Shown here: in pieces, positions 35,808-44,148 of the stretch
Numbering within the stretch: position 1 is the first letter of the stretch
How the letters are laid out: each line of letters starts with the position of its first letter
Assembly: GCA_964574815.1 (NCBI GenBank)
Contig: CAZNPL010000024.1
Coordinates: forward strand, 34,901 to 98,900
Length of the DNA: 64,000 bases
Direction of reading: 5' to 3'
DNA from: CAZNPL01 sp964574815
Lineage (GTDB): Bacteria; Planctomycetota; Phycisphaerae; UBA1845
The notes under the pieces: model-generated
Databases searched by the model: none
What the model saw: only the letters and a program-made list of their open reading frames with translations
Told to the model about the DNA's origin: nothing
Program-made: the position numbers and the translations under genes

Positions 35808-36137
35808 GTGCAGATCAGCGGATACCGTTGTATGTGGGTGCTGGCGATGTTCGACCTCCCGGTGGACACGAAGCGGGCGCGCCGGGCGTACACGCATTTC
35901 CGGAAGTTCCTTCTGACGGATGGTTTCGCGAAGATGCAGTTTTCGGTATACGTTCGACATTGCGCGAGTGAGGAGAACGCGGATGTCCATGCGCAGCGAA
36001 TACAGGGAGCGCTGCCCGACGACGGAGAGGTCCGGGTGCTCACGGTTACGGACAAGCAGTTCGAGCGCATGCGCGTTTTCTGGGGAAAACGGCGCAAAGC
36101 GCCCGAGAAACCGCCCGCCCAACTCGAGCTTTTCTGA
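35808..36137 (+). CDS. cas2: CRISPR-associated protein Cas2
   Basis: A 109-residue ferredoxin-fold partner of Cas1. CMWVLAMFDLPVDTKRARRAY carries the conserved Asp; KMQFSVYVRHC and GEVRVLTVTDKQFERM follow in the usual order, with the polar tail KAPEKPPAQLELF typical of type II Cas2. GTG 35808 is 13 bp after cas1; ATG 35832 is a shorter option. Confidence 0.95.
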   Translation: MQISGYRCMWVLAMFDLPVDTKRARRAYTHFRKFLLTDGFAKMQFSVYVRHCASEENADVHAQRIQGALPDDGEVRVLTVTDKQFERMRVFWGKRRKAPEKPPAQLELF

Positions 36138-36145
36138 CGACTTTC

Positions 36146-36168
36146 GGTCGCAACCTGTTGTTGCGGCC
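36146..36168. terminator. Hairpin between cas2 and the CRISPR array
   Basis: GGTCGCAAC and GTTGCGGCC form a 9-bp stem (one G-U type pair) with a CTGTT loop, eight bases after the cas2 stop. It lies where the rightward cas operon and the leftward array transcripts meet, so a bidirectional terminator role is plausible; no T-run is present. The GTTGCGG word also equals the first seven bases of the crRNA-sense repeat. Confidence 0.4.
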
Positions 36169-36185
36169 GGGGTTGCGGAGGCTCA

Positions 36186-39100
36186 AGTGTAACCGATCCC
36201 GATCTGCGAGCAATCCGCAACCTCGCCGACCTGCTCAGGCGCTGGACTCCCAGTGTAACCGATCCCGATCTGCGAGCAATCCGCAACCCTTCGAGCCGGA
36301 TGAACTCGAAGTCTCCCAGTGTAACCGATCCCGATCTGCGAGCAATCCGCAACCCATGGACATGACGGCCGACGACGCCCGGCAGTGTAACCGATCCCGA
36401 TCTGCGAGCAATCCGCAACTTAAAGCCCTTAACTTGGCAATGACTCAACAGTGTAACCGATCCCGATCTGCGAGCAATCCGCAACGAGAAGGTCGAGAAG
36501 GACCTGCGCTCCGTCAGTGTAACCGATCCCGATCTGCGAGCAATCCGCAACCCGCAGACTTGGGGGAGCTCGTGCCCTGGAGTGTAACCGATCCCGATCT
36601 GCGAGCAATCCGCAACGATTTCGCGCGCCCACATGTGCGTCGCCACAGTGTAACCGATCCCGATCTGCGAGCAATCCGCAACCGGTGGCCAGTTCCAGGG
36701 CGAGAATGGGCCAGTGTAACCGATCCCGATCTGCGAGCAATCCGCAACTTGGGCGTGCGGCTGTACCTGCGGCGTTCAGTGTAACCGATCCCGATCTGCG
36801 AGCAATCCGCAACCCGCAAACGTGGGGGAGCTCGTGTCCTGGAAGTGTAACCGATCCCGATCTGCGAGCAATCCGCAACGGCGGAAGGTACGTTTGTGCG
36901 GTTGGGTTCAGTGTAACCGATCCCGATCTGCGAGCAATCCGCAACTACAGCGTGGACGGTTCAAACTGCTTTCCGAGTGTAACCGATCCCGATCTGCGAG
37001 CAATCCGCAACTGACCGACTGCGCCACGTTTGACGTGGCGGAGTGTAACCGATCCCGATCTGCGAGCAATCCGCAACACTAAAGCGGCTGCTGAAATCAG
37101 ACCCGATAGTGTAACCGATCCCGATCTGCGAGCAATCCGCAACGCAATGTGCACAATCGAGTAAACCCGCGAAAGTGTAACCGATCCCGATCTGCGAGCA
37201 ATCCGCAACTGATGAAGAAGGCGAAGAGAGCGAAATTCCAGTGTAACCGATCCCGATCTGCGAGCAATCCGCAACCCACGAAGTCCACTTGTGGACTGGC
37301 TTGTTAGTGTAACCGATCCCGATCTGCGAGCAATCCGCAACCCAACGCGTGGGGCCTGATCGCCAAGGGCCAGTGTAACCGATCCCGATCTGCGAGCAAT
37401 CCGCAACCGACGCCCCAGCACGCCACCCTGATCGACGAGTGTAACCGATCCCGATCTGCGAGCAATCCGCAACAATGGCAGCTATCAGCCATTGGCATAG
37501 TGGAGTGTAACCGATCCCGATCTGCGAGCAATCCGCAACCGCAGCCGAGCTCGGGCAGCAAACCGAACCAGTGTAACCGATCCCGATCTGCGAGCAATCC
37601 GCAACCCCTGGCATCATCCGCCCTACGCCCGACAAGTGTAACCGATCCCGATCTGCGAGCAATCCGCAACAGGTCTACCAGGCGGCCTGCACGCACGCCG
37701 AGTGTAACCGATCCCGATCTGCGAGCAATCCGCAACAGGACACCTCGACGCGGCAACTGGAAATCGAGTGTAACCGATCCCGATCTGCGAGCAATCCGCA
37801 ACGCCAGCAGGGCGGCCTGTACGTGACGGACAGTGTAACCGATCCCGATCTGCGAGCAATCCGCAACGCTGACCGTGGCGGTCAAGCGGGTGCGGGTAGT
37901 GTAACCGATCCCGATCTGCGAGCAATCCGCAACACGTACCACTCTGGCGAGGACGGTGGGCTGAGTGTAACCGATCCCGATCTGCGAGCAATCCGCAACT
38001 CGAGACGTACGGCGAGCGTTCCACCGAGTAGTGTAACCGATCCCGATCTGCGAGCAATCCGCAACTCGCGCGTTCTGCCGGGCCCATGGCTTGAAGTGTA
38101 ACCGATCCCGATCTGCGAGCAATCCGCAACTCCGCTGCTGGCCGGCCGGTGTTTGAGTTCAGTGTAACCGATCCCGATCTGCGAGCAATCCGCAACCATG
38201 GCCACCAAGACCGTCACCATCCTGACAGTGTAACCGATCCCGATCTGCGAGCAATCCGCAACAGCACTTCGGCATTTGCGAGGCGTGCGACTAGTGTAAC
38301 CGATCCCGATCTGCGAGCAATCCGCAACCAATCGACTTGCGGAACATTACTGGCCGTTAGTGTAACCGATCCCGATCTGCGAGCAATCCGCAACGGCCGC
38401 ATCGGGGGGAGCCGAGTTGAACAAGTGTAACCGATCCCGATCTGCGAGCAATCCGCAACTACCGCGTCTACGTTGACGGCGAACTGGTAGTGTAACCGAT
38501 CCCGATCTGCGAGCAATCCGCAACAGTGGTATCGGCTTGCCGGTCTCGACGCACAGTGTAACCGATCCCGATCTGCGAGCAATCCGCAACACAACGCCTA
38601 CGGTGATGTCGTGCGCGCGGAGTGTAACCGATCCCGATCTGCGAGCAATCCGCAACTAGCCCACGTGTACGGTCGCTTTCCCATCGAGTGTAACCGATCC
38701 CGATCTGCGAGCAATCCGCAACCGGATTGGGCTGCGGATCGCAAGGGGTTCAAGTGTAACCGATCCCGATCTGCGAGCAATCCGCAACCGTGGGCGAGAT
38801 CGTGGCCGCGCTTGAGTCAGTGTAACCGATCCCGATCTGCGAGCAATCCGCAACCAGGATGTCGCTCCGCACGCGGTCATGCACAGTGTAACCGATCCCG
38901 ATCTGCGAGCAATCCGCAACCCGGGTATGCGAGGGCGTGTGGTGTGATGAAGTGTAACCGATCCCGATCTGCGAGCAATCCGCAACCCGCGTGCCTGACT
39001 CGCTCCAGCGCCCGCGAGTGTAACCGATCCCGATCTGCGAGCAATCCGCAACAATATCGCGGATGTGTTCAGCGGTAGCCACAGTGTAACCGATCCCGAT

Positions 39101-39512
39101 CTGCGAGCAATCCGCAACGCGAGACAACGAGGAGAAGACGATGACCAAAGTGTAACCGATCCCGATCTGCGAGCAATCCGCAACGGCCATGCAGACGTCG
39201 TTGATGGCGGCTCGAGTGTAACCGATCCCGATCTGCGAGCAATCCGCAACCTACGGCAAGGACCGTATGCCCCAGGTCCAGTGTAACCGATCCCGATCTG
39301 CGAGCAATCCGCAACCCTTGGACGTGAGGGCACCGTCGCTGTTGCAGTGTAACCGATCCCGATCTGCGAGCAATCCGCAACTGGCTGAATCAATGCACCT
39401 GCTTGGAACTAGTGTAACCGATCCCGATCTGCGAGCAATCCGCAACTCCGCCGGCCGGTCGAGTACGTCCGGCCGGAGTGTAACCGATCCCGATCTGCGA
39501 GCAATCCGCAAC
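36186..39512 (-). CRISPR. CRISPR array, 51 repeats of 36 bp and 50 spacers
   Basis: On the plus strand the repeat begins AGTGTAACCGATCCC and ends GAGCAATCCGCAAC; the crRNA sense, fixed by the tracrRNA anti-repeat, is the minus strand, beginning GTTGCGGATTGC and ending GATCGGTTACACT. I located 51 repeat starts from 36186 to 39477; all copies read identical. Forty-one spacers are 30 nt and nine are 29 nt. Transcription is expected from the right end toward cas2. No degenerate end repeat is visible, and the flank right of 39512 shows no AT-rich leader. Confidence 0.98.
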
Positions 39513-39585
39513 AGGAAGCGTTTCACCCGGCCGATGAGGCGGACGGCGCGGGGAGATTCGGGCATATGGTCTCTGGCGATTGGTC

Positions 39586-40661
39586 GACCCTTTCAGGGTC
39601 GGGGTGGTATTATGTTACATTGTTCCGGCGGCGGCGCTTCGCTCTGCCGCCGGCTACTGTATTGCAGGCTTTCAGCCTGCTGTTCGAGGGCGGCGGGCAG
39701 GGCCCGCCCGACGAGTCGCGGGAATGATTTGGGCGGCGCACGCGCTCAAGAAAGCGTCGCCCTCCTCGATGGCTTGGGTTGGTTGGGGGCGTCGGTGACC
39801 CCGGGTTTCGCTTTCGTTTCACCCGGGGCTATTGGTGCGGCGCCCGCTTCGCGGGCTGTTGAGTGGTCGCTGGCGCGGGTGGGGACAGGCGTCCGCTTGC
39901 TTACGGGCGCGGTTTGGAAACGGGTGTGGCCTCGCGGGGTTGGTCGTTGGTGGTGAGGTGGTTGGCTCGGGGGTGGTTGGGGCGTTTGGTCTTGCGGCGA
40001 TCAGGCGACCCTTTCAGGGTCGGGGTGGTATTATGTTACATTGTTCCGGCGGCGGCGCTTCGCTCTGCCGCCGGCTACTGTATTGCAGGCTTTCAGCCTG
40101 CTGTTCGAGGGCGGCGGGCAGGGCCCGCCCGACGAGTCGCGGGAATGATTTGGGCGGCGCACGCGCTCAAGAAAGCGTCGCCCTCCTCGATGGCTTGGGT
40201 TGGTTGGGGGCGTCGGTGACCCCGGGTTTCGCTTTCGCTTCACCCGGGGCTCTTGGTGCGGCGCCCGCTTCGCGGGCTGTCGAGTGATCGCCGGGGTGGG
40301 TGGGGGCAGGCGTCCGCTTGCTTACGGGCGCGGTTTGGAAGGCGTCCGCTTCCTTACGGGCGCGGTTTGGAAGGCGTCCGCTTCCTTACGGGCGCGGCTC
40401 GGAAGGCGTCCGCTTGCTTACGGGCGCGGTTTGGCAGGCGTCCGCTTCCTTACGGGCGCGGCTCGGAAACGGGTGTGGCCTCGCGGGGTTGGTCGTTGGT
40501 GGTGAGGTGGTTGGCTCGGGGGTGGTTGGGGCGTTTGGTCTTGCGGCGATCAGGCGACCCTTTCAGGGTCGGGGTGGTATTATGTTACATTGTTCCGGCG
40601 GCGGCGCTTCGCTCTGCCGCCGGCTACTGTATTGCAGGCTTTCAGCCTGCTGTTGGGGGGG
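39586..40661. repeat. 421-bp tandem unit in two full copies and one partial copy
   Basis: Unit 1 is 39586-40006 (421 bp). Unit 2 is 40007-40555 (549 bp), equal to unit 1 plus four extra 32-bp repeats (421 + 128). Unit 3 begins at 40556 and loses identity near 40661. Units begin GACCCTTTCAGGGTCGGGG, itself with a GACCC/GGGTC palindrome, and contain CTGTATTGCAGGCTTTCAGC. Copies 1 and 2 differ at only a few bases. Confidence 0.85.
40308..40467. repeat. Five tandem copies of a 32-bp unit
   Basis: Copies begin at 40308, 40340, 40372, 40404 and 40436, each reading AGGCGTCCGCTT(G/C)CTTA then CGGGCGCGG(TTT/CTC)GG. The equivalent position in the first 421-bp unit (39887) has one copy, so four copies were added after the larger duplication. 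Confidence 0.85.
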
Positions 40662-40765
40662 GGCGGCGGGCAGGCCCCGCCCTACGACGCTGATCAGGCG
40701 CGGGCTGGCCGCCTGGCTTGGTTGTGCTTTATCGTAATACCTGCCCACGCGAGCGTGGGCATGAC

Positions 40766-40941
40766 GCGATTCGGCGTTGGTTGGTGTTCGAATCGGGAGC
40801 CCACCTCCGGAGGAGGTGAGCCGCCCGGCTTCAGCCGGAGGGCGGTGGGGCCGGTTTTTGTGTTGCGCGGTCATTGTGCGATTCGGCGTTGGTTGGTGTT
40901 CGAATCGGGAGTCCATCTCCGGAGGAGGTGGGCCGCCCGGC
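40766..40941. repeat. 64-bp direct repeat, two copies
   Basis: Copies at 40766-40829 and 40878-40941 differ at about three bases. Each begins GCGATTCGGCGTTGGTTGG and contains a CTCCGGAGGAGG hairpin. The internal GTTCGAATC resembles a tRNA T-loop but no tRNA can be folded around it. Confidence 0.75.
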
Positions 40942-41058
40942 CCTACGAGTCGCGGGGTTCAGCGGATGTTTATCTACGACTCGCGGTGGTGGTTGGGCGC
41001 GGTAGGATGCGTGTGGTGCGGAAGGGATGGCGGGTGGAAACTGCGTTGGAGGAAGGTC

Positions 41059-41523
41059 ATGCGTACTCGAGTGGCGGTTTTGTGTTCGGCGAGTGTGGTG
41101 TGCGCGCTGTGTCTGTTTGCGGGGGGCGGGTTGCAGGTGGTTCGGGGAGATGAGCCGGGTGACAAGCCGGCGATCGTGCTCAACGTGACCAGCGGGCGGG
41201 AAGACGTGCATGCGGTGACCATGGCGCTGCAGTTGGCGGGGCACGGGCTGGATGACGGGCGGCCCGTGGTGGTGTTCTTGAACGTGCGGGCGGTTGATTT
41301 TGCTCGGCGCGATTTGTCGGAGGCGATCGCCTTCGACGGGAATCCGCCGGTCAAGAAGATGATCTCGGCGTTGATGGGGCGCGGGGCGCGGGTGCTGGTG
41401 TGCCCTCATTGTGCCAAGGCGCTGGGCGTGGGCGAGGATGACATCATCGACGGGGCGCAGATGGCGACGCGCGAGTCGTTGTTTGGTTCGCTGGGGGCCG
41501 GGGCGGCCGTGTTCAGCTATTGA
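41059..41523 (+). CDS. Exported DsrE-family protein
   Basis: A 154-residue protein with a signal peptide (MRTRVAVLCSASVVCALCLFAG, cleavage after about residue 29) and a DsrE/DsrF/YchN-like domain: KPAIVLNVTSGREDVHAVTM, RPVVVFLNVRAVDFARRD and a Cys pair in VLVCPHCAKALGV. DsrE proteins handle sulfur transfer or bind small ligands; export and a CPHC motif suggest a periplasmic redox or sulfur role. ATG 41059 has GGAGG nine bases upstream. Confidence 0.75.
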   Translation: MRTRVAVLCSASVVCALCLFAGGGLQVVRGDEPGDKPAIVLNVTSGREDVHAVTMALQLAGHGLDDGRPVVVFLNVRAVDFARRDLSEAIAFDGNPPVKKMISALMGRGARVLVCPHCAKALGVGEDDIIDGAQMATRESLFGSLGAGAAVFSY

Positions 41524-41596
41524 GGCGCTGTCGAATGTGAGCCAGCGCGGGTGGCCATGCCGTTGAGGGTGCAGTCACTCTCGGACGTTGGGTAAG

Positions 41597-41646
41597 GCCA
41601 CTGCTCAAGGGCAGTGGCACGCGGCGGCGGTGTTCAGTTATTGATG
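41597..41646. other. Hairpin and duplicated 3' tail of the DsrE gene
   Basis: GCCACTGC/GCAGTGGC form an 8-bp stem with a 6-nt loop (41597-41618), a possible terminator. Just after it, 41624-41644 repeats the end of the DsrE gene almost exactly: both encode AAVFSY followed by TGA. This looks like the remnant of a small tandem duplication. Confidence 0.4.
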
Positions 41647-41666
41647 TGACGTGGAAGGAGAGATTC

Positions 41667-42176
41667 ATGCAGGTCGAGGTCGAGTATGAGAAGTCGGTGA
41701 CGACGCGATATCCGGAGCAGGTGGCGATCGTGCTGGCGAAGGATGCGGAGGGCAAGTTCAACCCGATCACCGTCGGGTGGACGATGCTGACGTCGATCCA
41801 GCCGCCGATGATGGCGGTTTCGATCGGGCGGGCGCGTCATTCGATCGAGGCGTTGCGGAGATCGCAGGCTTTCGTGGTGTCGTTTCCGTCCTCGGCGATG
41901 GCGAAGGAGGCGCTGCTGTACGGGACGAAATCCGGCCGGGACATGGACAAGCTGGCTGAATCCGGTGCGGCCACGCAGCCGGCGTCGGTGATCGACGGGG
42001 TGTTGTTGGGGGACGCGGTATCGAATTTCGAATGCCGGCTGGTGTCGGAGCACGAGACGGGGGACCACGTCATCTTTGTGGGTGAGGTCGTTGCGTCGCA
42101 CGTGAACAAGGATTCGGACCTGGGGCGGCTCTATGCTTTCGGGGGTGAGAAGCTGGGCGGGATCCGGCCGGCGTGA
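41667..42176 (+). CDS. Flavin reductase-like domain protein (FMN-binding split barrel)
   Basis: A 169-residue member of the flavin reductase family. Characteristic are the split-barrel start YPEQVAIVLAKDAEGKFNPITVGWTMLTSIQPPMMAVSIGR (FMN phosphate and ring contacts) and the later FECRLVSEHETGDHVIFVGEVVA. It probably binds FMN; whether it reduces flavin with NAD(P)H or has another oxidoreductase role is open. ATG 41667 is preceded by AAGGAG. It may share a transcript with the DsrE-like gene 143 bp upstream. Confidence 0.82.
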   Translation: MQVEVEYEKSVTTRYPEQVAIVLAKDAEGKFNPITVGWTMLTSIQPPMMAVSIGRARHSIEALRRSQAFVVSFPSSAMAKEALLYGTKSGRDMDKLAESGAATQPASVIDGVLLGDAVSNFECRLVSEHETGDHVIFVGEVVASHVNKDSDLGRLYAFGGEKLGGIRPA

Positions 42177-42295
42177 GGACACGCGGAGGCGCCGGGCCGG
42201 GAGGATGTGCGGGTAGCTGGGCCGTCGAATACGTGTTTAGCTCGGTTGCTTCTTTCGGGGAGGTGCCGCGCATCATGGCGGTACCGGAAAAACGC

Positions 42296-42341
42296 GTGGG
42301 CCACTCGGTTCTCGCCGAATGGCGAGAACCGAGTGGCCCAC
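42296..42341. terminator. Perfect 21-bp inverted repeat between convergent genes
   Basis: The left arm 42296-42316 begins GTGGGCCACTCGG and ends TCTCGCC; the right arm 42321-42341 is its exact complement; the loop is GAAT. It lies between the convergent flavin reductase and DUF1573 genes. The stem would be very stable and could end transcription from both sides, although no T-run is present. Confidence 0.6.
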
Positions 42342-42416
42342 AGCACCCGAAATCGCAACGGCTCGCTGGCACGCGGCGGCACAACAGCTCACCGGTGTCC
42401 AGCAGCTCAATCGCGA

Positions 42417-43841
42417 TCACTTCCCGTCTGTTGCGTCGGCTCCGGAGCGTTTTGCTTTTTTCTGCGCCTTCAGGTTCGCCTCACGATTTCTCTGGGCTTT
42501 GAGGTTTGCCTCACGATTTCTCTGCGCCTTGAGGTTTGCCTCACGATTTCTCTGGGCTTTGAGGTTTGCCTCACGACGCGCGGGAGTGATTTGGCGTCGC
42601 TGCGCCGCTCGCAAGCGGTCATCGCGGAAAACGACCGGGACCTGGATCACGGAAGAGTCGCCTTCGTCGATCGTGATCGTGACGAACTGCCTTCCTCTGG
42701 GGCGGTCAGTCCCGGGCGGCACGGTCAGAGAGACGAGTTGACCGTGAATATCGTCTTCGATTTCGACTTTGGCGCCGGGTATGGAGCTGTTGATCTCGGT
42801 GACCTTGGCCGGCTTGTTGTCCTCCCAATGGATGCGTGCTTTTCGCGTGATCTCTTCGTTTCGGTTCACGGGCACCATGATGTAGCCCGGGCGGGTGCTT
42901 AATCGCGGCGGCACGGTTGCCATGACATAGTAATTCATGGTCGGCGCCTCAGGGACGCCGGTTGTCAACTGGAGCACATCGGTGAACCGCCCTGAGGGCC
43001 ACGGCGGTCCCAGGGTCACGTCCAGTTCATAATGAGCGCCCGGCTCGATTTCGCGGATTTCGGTCTTGACGTGCGTCCGTTGGCCTCGGCGGAGCGGGGC
43101 GACTTCGGGCTTGATCGGCCCGCCGTCGCCGCGTTTGAGCACGACGGTCTTGTGGATTTCGTCGCTTGCATTGCGGGAGATCTTGCCGAGGTTGAGTCTT
43201 CGTTGGGGCTGGATATCGATCGGGGCAAGGACTTTTCCGTTGCAGGTCAGGGTTTCGAGCTTGTGGTCGGGGTCGTTGGTGGTGACGCGAATGGGCTTCT
43301 TGAAGGAGCCGCTGTACTTGGCCGAGCTGAGATAGACGATAAGTTCTTCGGATTCACCGGGCTTGATGACACGGTCGGACCGACCGCCGTTGAATCGAGT
43401 TCCTCACCCTCCGCTCGCTTTGATGTGGAGGTCGGCATCGCCTTCGTTCTTGATAACGAACGGGCATTCGATCTGTTTGCCCTGCCAGATGGGCTCGATC
43501 TCGATTTCCGATTTGGCGCAGCTCCAGCGGGGGACGGTGCCGTCCTGGGGCGGGTCGGGGATCTTCGCATCGGACCCGCATCCTTTCTTGCGAGGGGGTG
43601 ACGCTCGCAGGGCCGGCTGAGAAGGCTTGGCCTGGGCCTCGCGATCCTGCGCGGCGACATTCTTGCCCTTTTCGTCTGAAGGCTTTGGCTTTGGCGCAGC
43701 CGTTTGGGCTCTTGCAGGGACGGCCGCCCCGGCTGCCACCAGGATTGCGACCCCCGCGCACGTGAGGAGCCGATAAGCGAGGCCGCGAGGGCGCCTGCCG
43801 TTGAGCCGCTGAAGTCTTGTCGAACCGCCCATCCAGTGCAT
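42417..43841 (-). pseudogene. DUF1573-type secreted protein gene with one in-frame TGA
   Basis: Read through, the frame has 475 codons. It opens at ATG 43841 (AAGGGA upstream) with a signal peptide ending AAVPARA; a domain with IECPFVIKNEGDADLHIKAS and, after the stop, DRVIKPGESEELIVYLSS and PIRVTTNDPDHKLETL is DUF1573-like, an Ig-type periplasmic or cell-surface fold. The TGA at 43404-43406 replaces the expected Cys of the family GGCGT-type turn; the reading frame stays open and conserved on both sides. The C-terminus has four ten-residue repeats, NREANLKAQR. It may be a nonsense mutation, a base error, or a recoded codon. Confidence 0.7.
42475..42594 (-). repeat. Four in-frame 30-bp coding repeats
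   Basis: Each 30-bp unit encodes a variant of REANLKAQRN; on the plus strand units read TTGCCTCACGATTTCTCTG plus a short remainder. Four copies form a basic, helix-prone tail of the DUF1573 protein. Confidence 0.75.
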
Positions 43842-44148
43842 TGATCGTCCCTTCAGTAACGCCGCTCGACCACACCGGGCTGTGTGTGATTCGGCGGCTT
43901 GCGATGATCGTGGTTGACCCTGGCGGAAGCCCCGTTTGACCGCCTGTCGCTTCTTTCGATTTCGGCTGGAACCCGCCACTGCATTCTCTAAAGGGTGCAC
44001 CGTTTGCGGGCGGGTTTCAAGGGCGGATTGGGCTGTTGTTACGTTCATGCTACACGTTCGGGGCCGGAAAAAAGCACGCCATCGGCGGATGAGAGCCGGT
44101 GGCGTGGTTGGATGTCTGCGTCCGAGCGGACGTTCGCCGGGTGGCGGA

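Larger units (their letters stand above)
39513..41058. other. Gene-free repeat island right of the array
   Basis: The first ~60 bp are where a leader should be, but they are GC-rich and unremarkable. From 39586 the stretch is built of a 421-bp tandem unit, a 32-bp tandem unit and a 64-bp direct repeat, listed separately. A short hairpin CCCACGC-GAG-CGTGGG stands at 40744-40758. No coding region is supported before 41059. Confidence 0.6.

Noticed and set aside
36158..39565. Long open frames through the CRISPR array on both strands, giving proteins with repeated CNRSRSASNPQ, VTDPDLRAIRN or LRIARRSGSVTL
   Set aside because: The repeat-spacer period is mostly 66 bp, a multiple of three, and the repeat has no stop in several frames. 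The spacers supply random codons. No ribosome sites or conserved starts.
39513..39575. Leader of the CRISPR array
   Set aside because: The expected position is GC-rich, without promoter-like or AT-rich sequence, so I did not annotate a leader.
40766..40829. GTTCGAATC word resembling a tRNA T-loop
   Set aside because: No acceptor, D or anticodon stems can be formed around it, and the whole 64-bp block is a direct repeat.
43247..43660. Arg/Ser-rich minus-strand frame of 137 codons over the DUF1573 stop
   Set aside because: It is in another register than the conserved DUF1573 frame and has no recognisable sequence; a frameshift is not needed because both DUF1573 parts are in the same frame.
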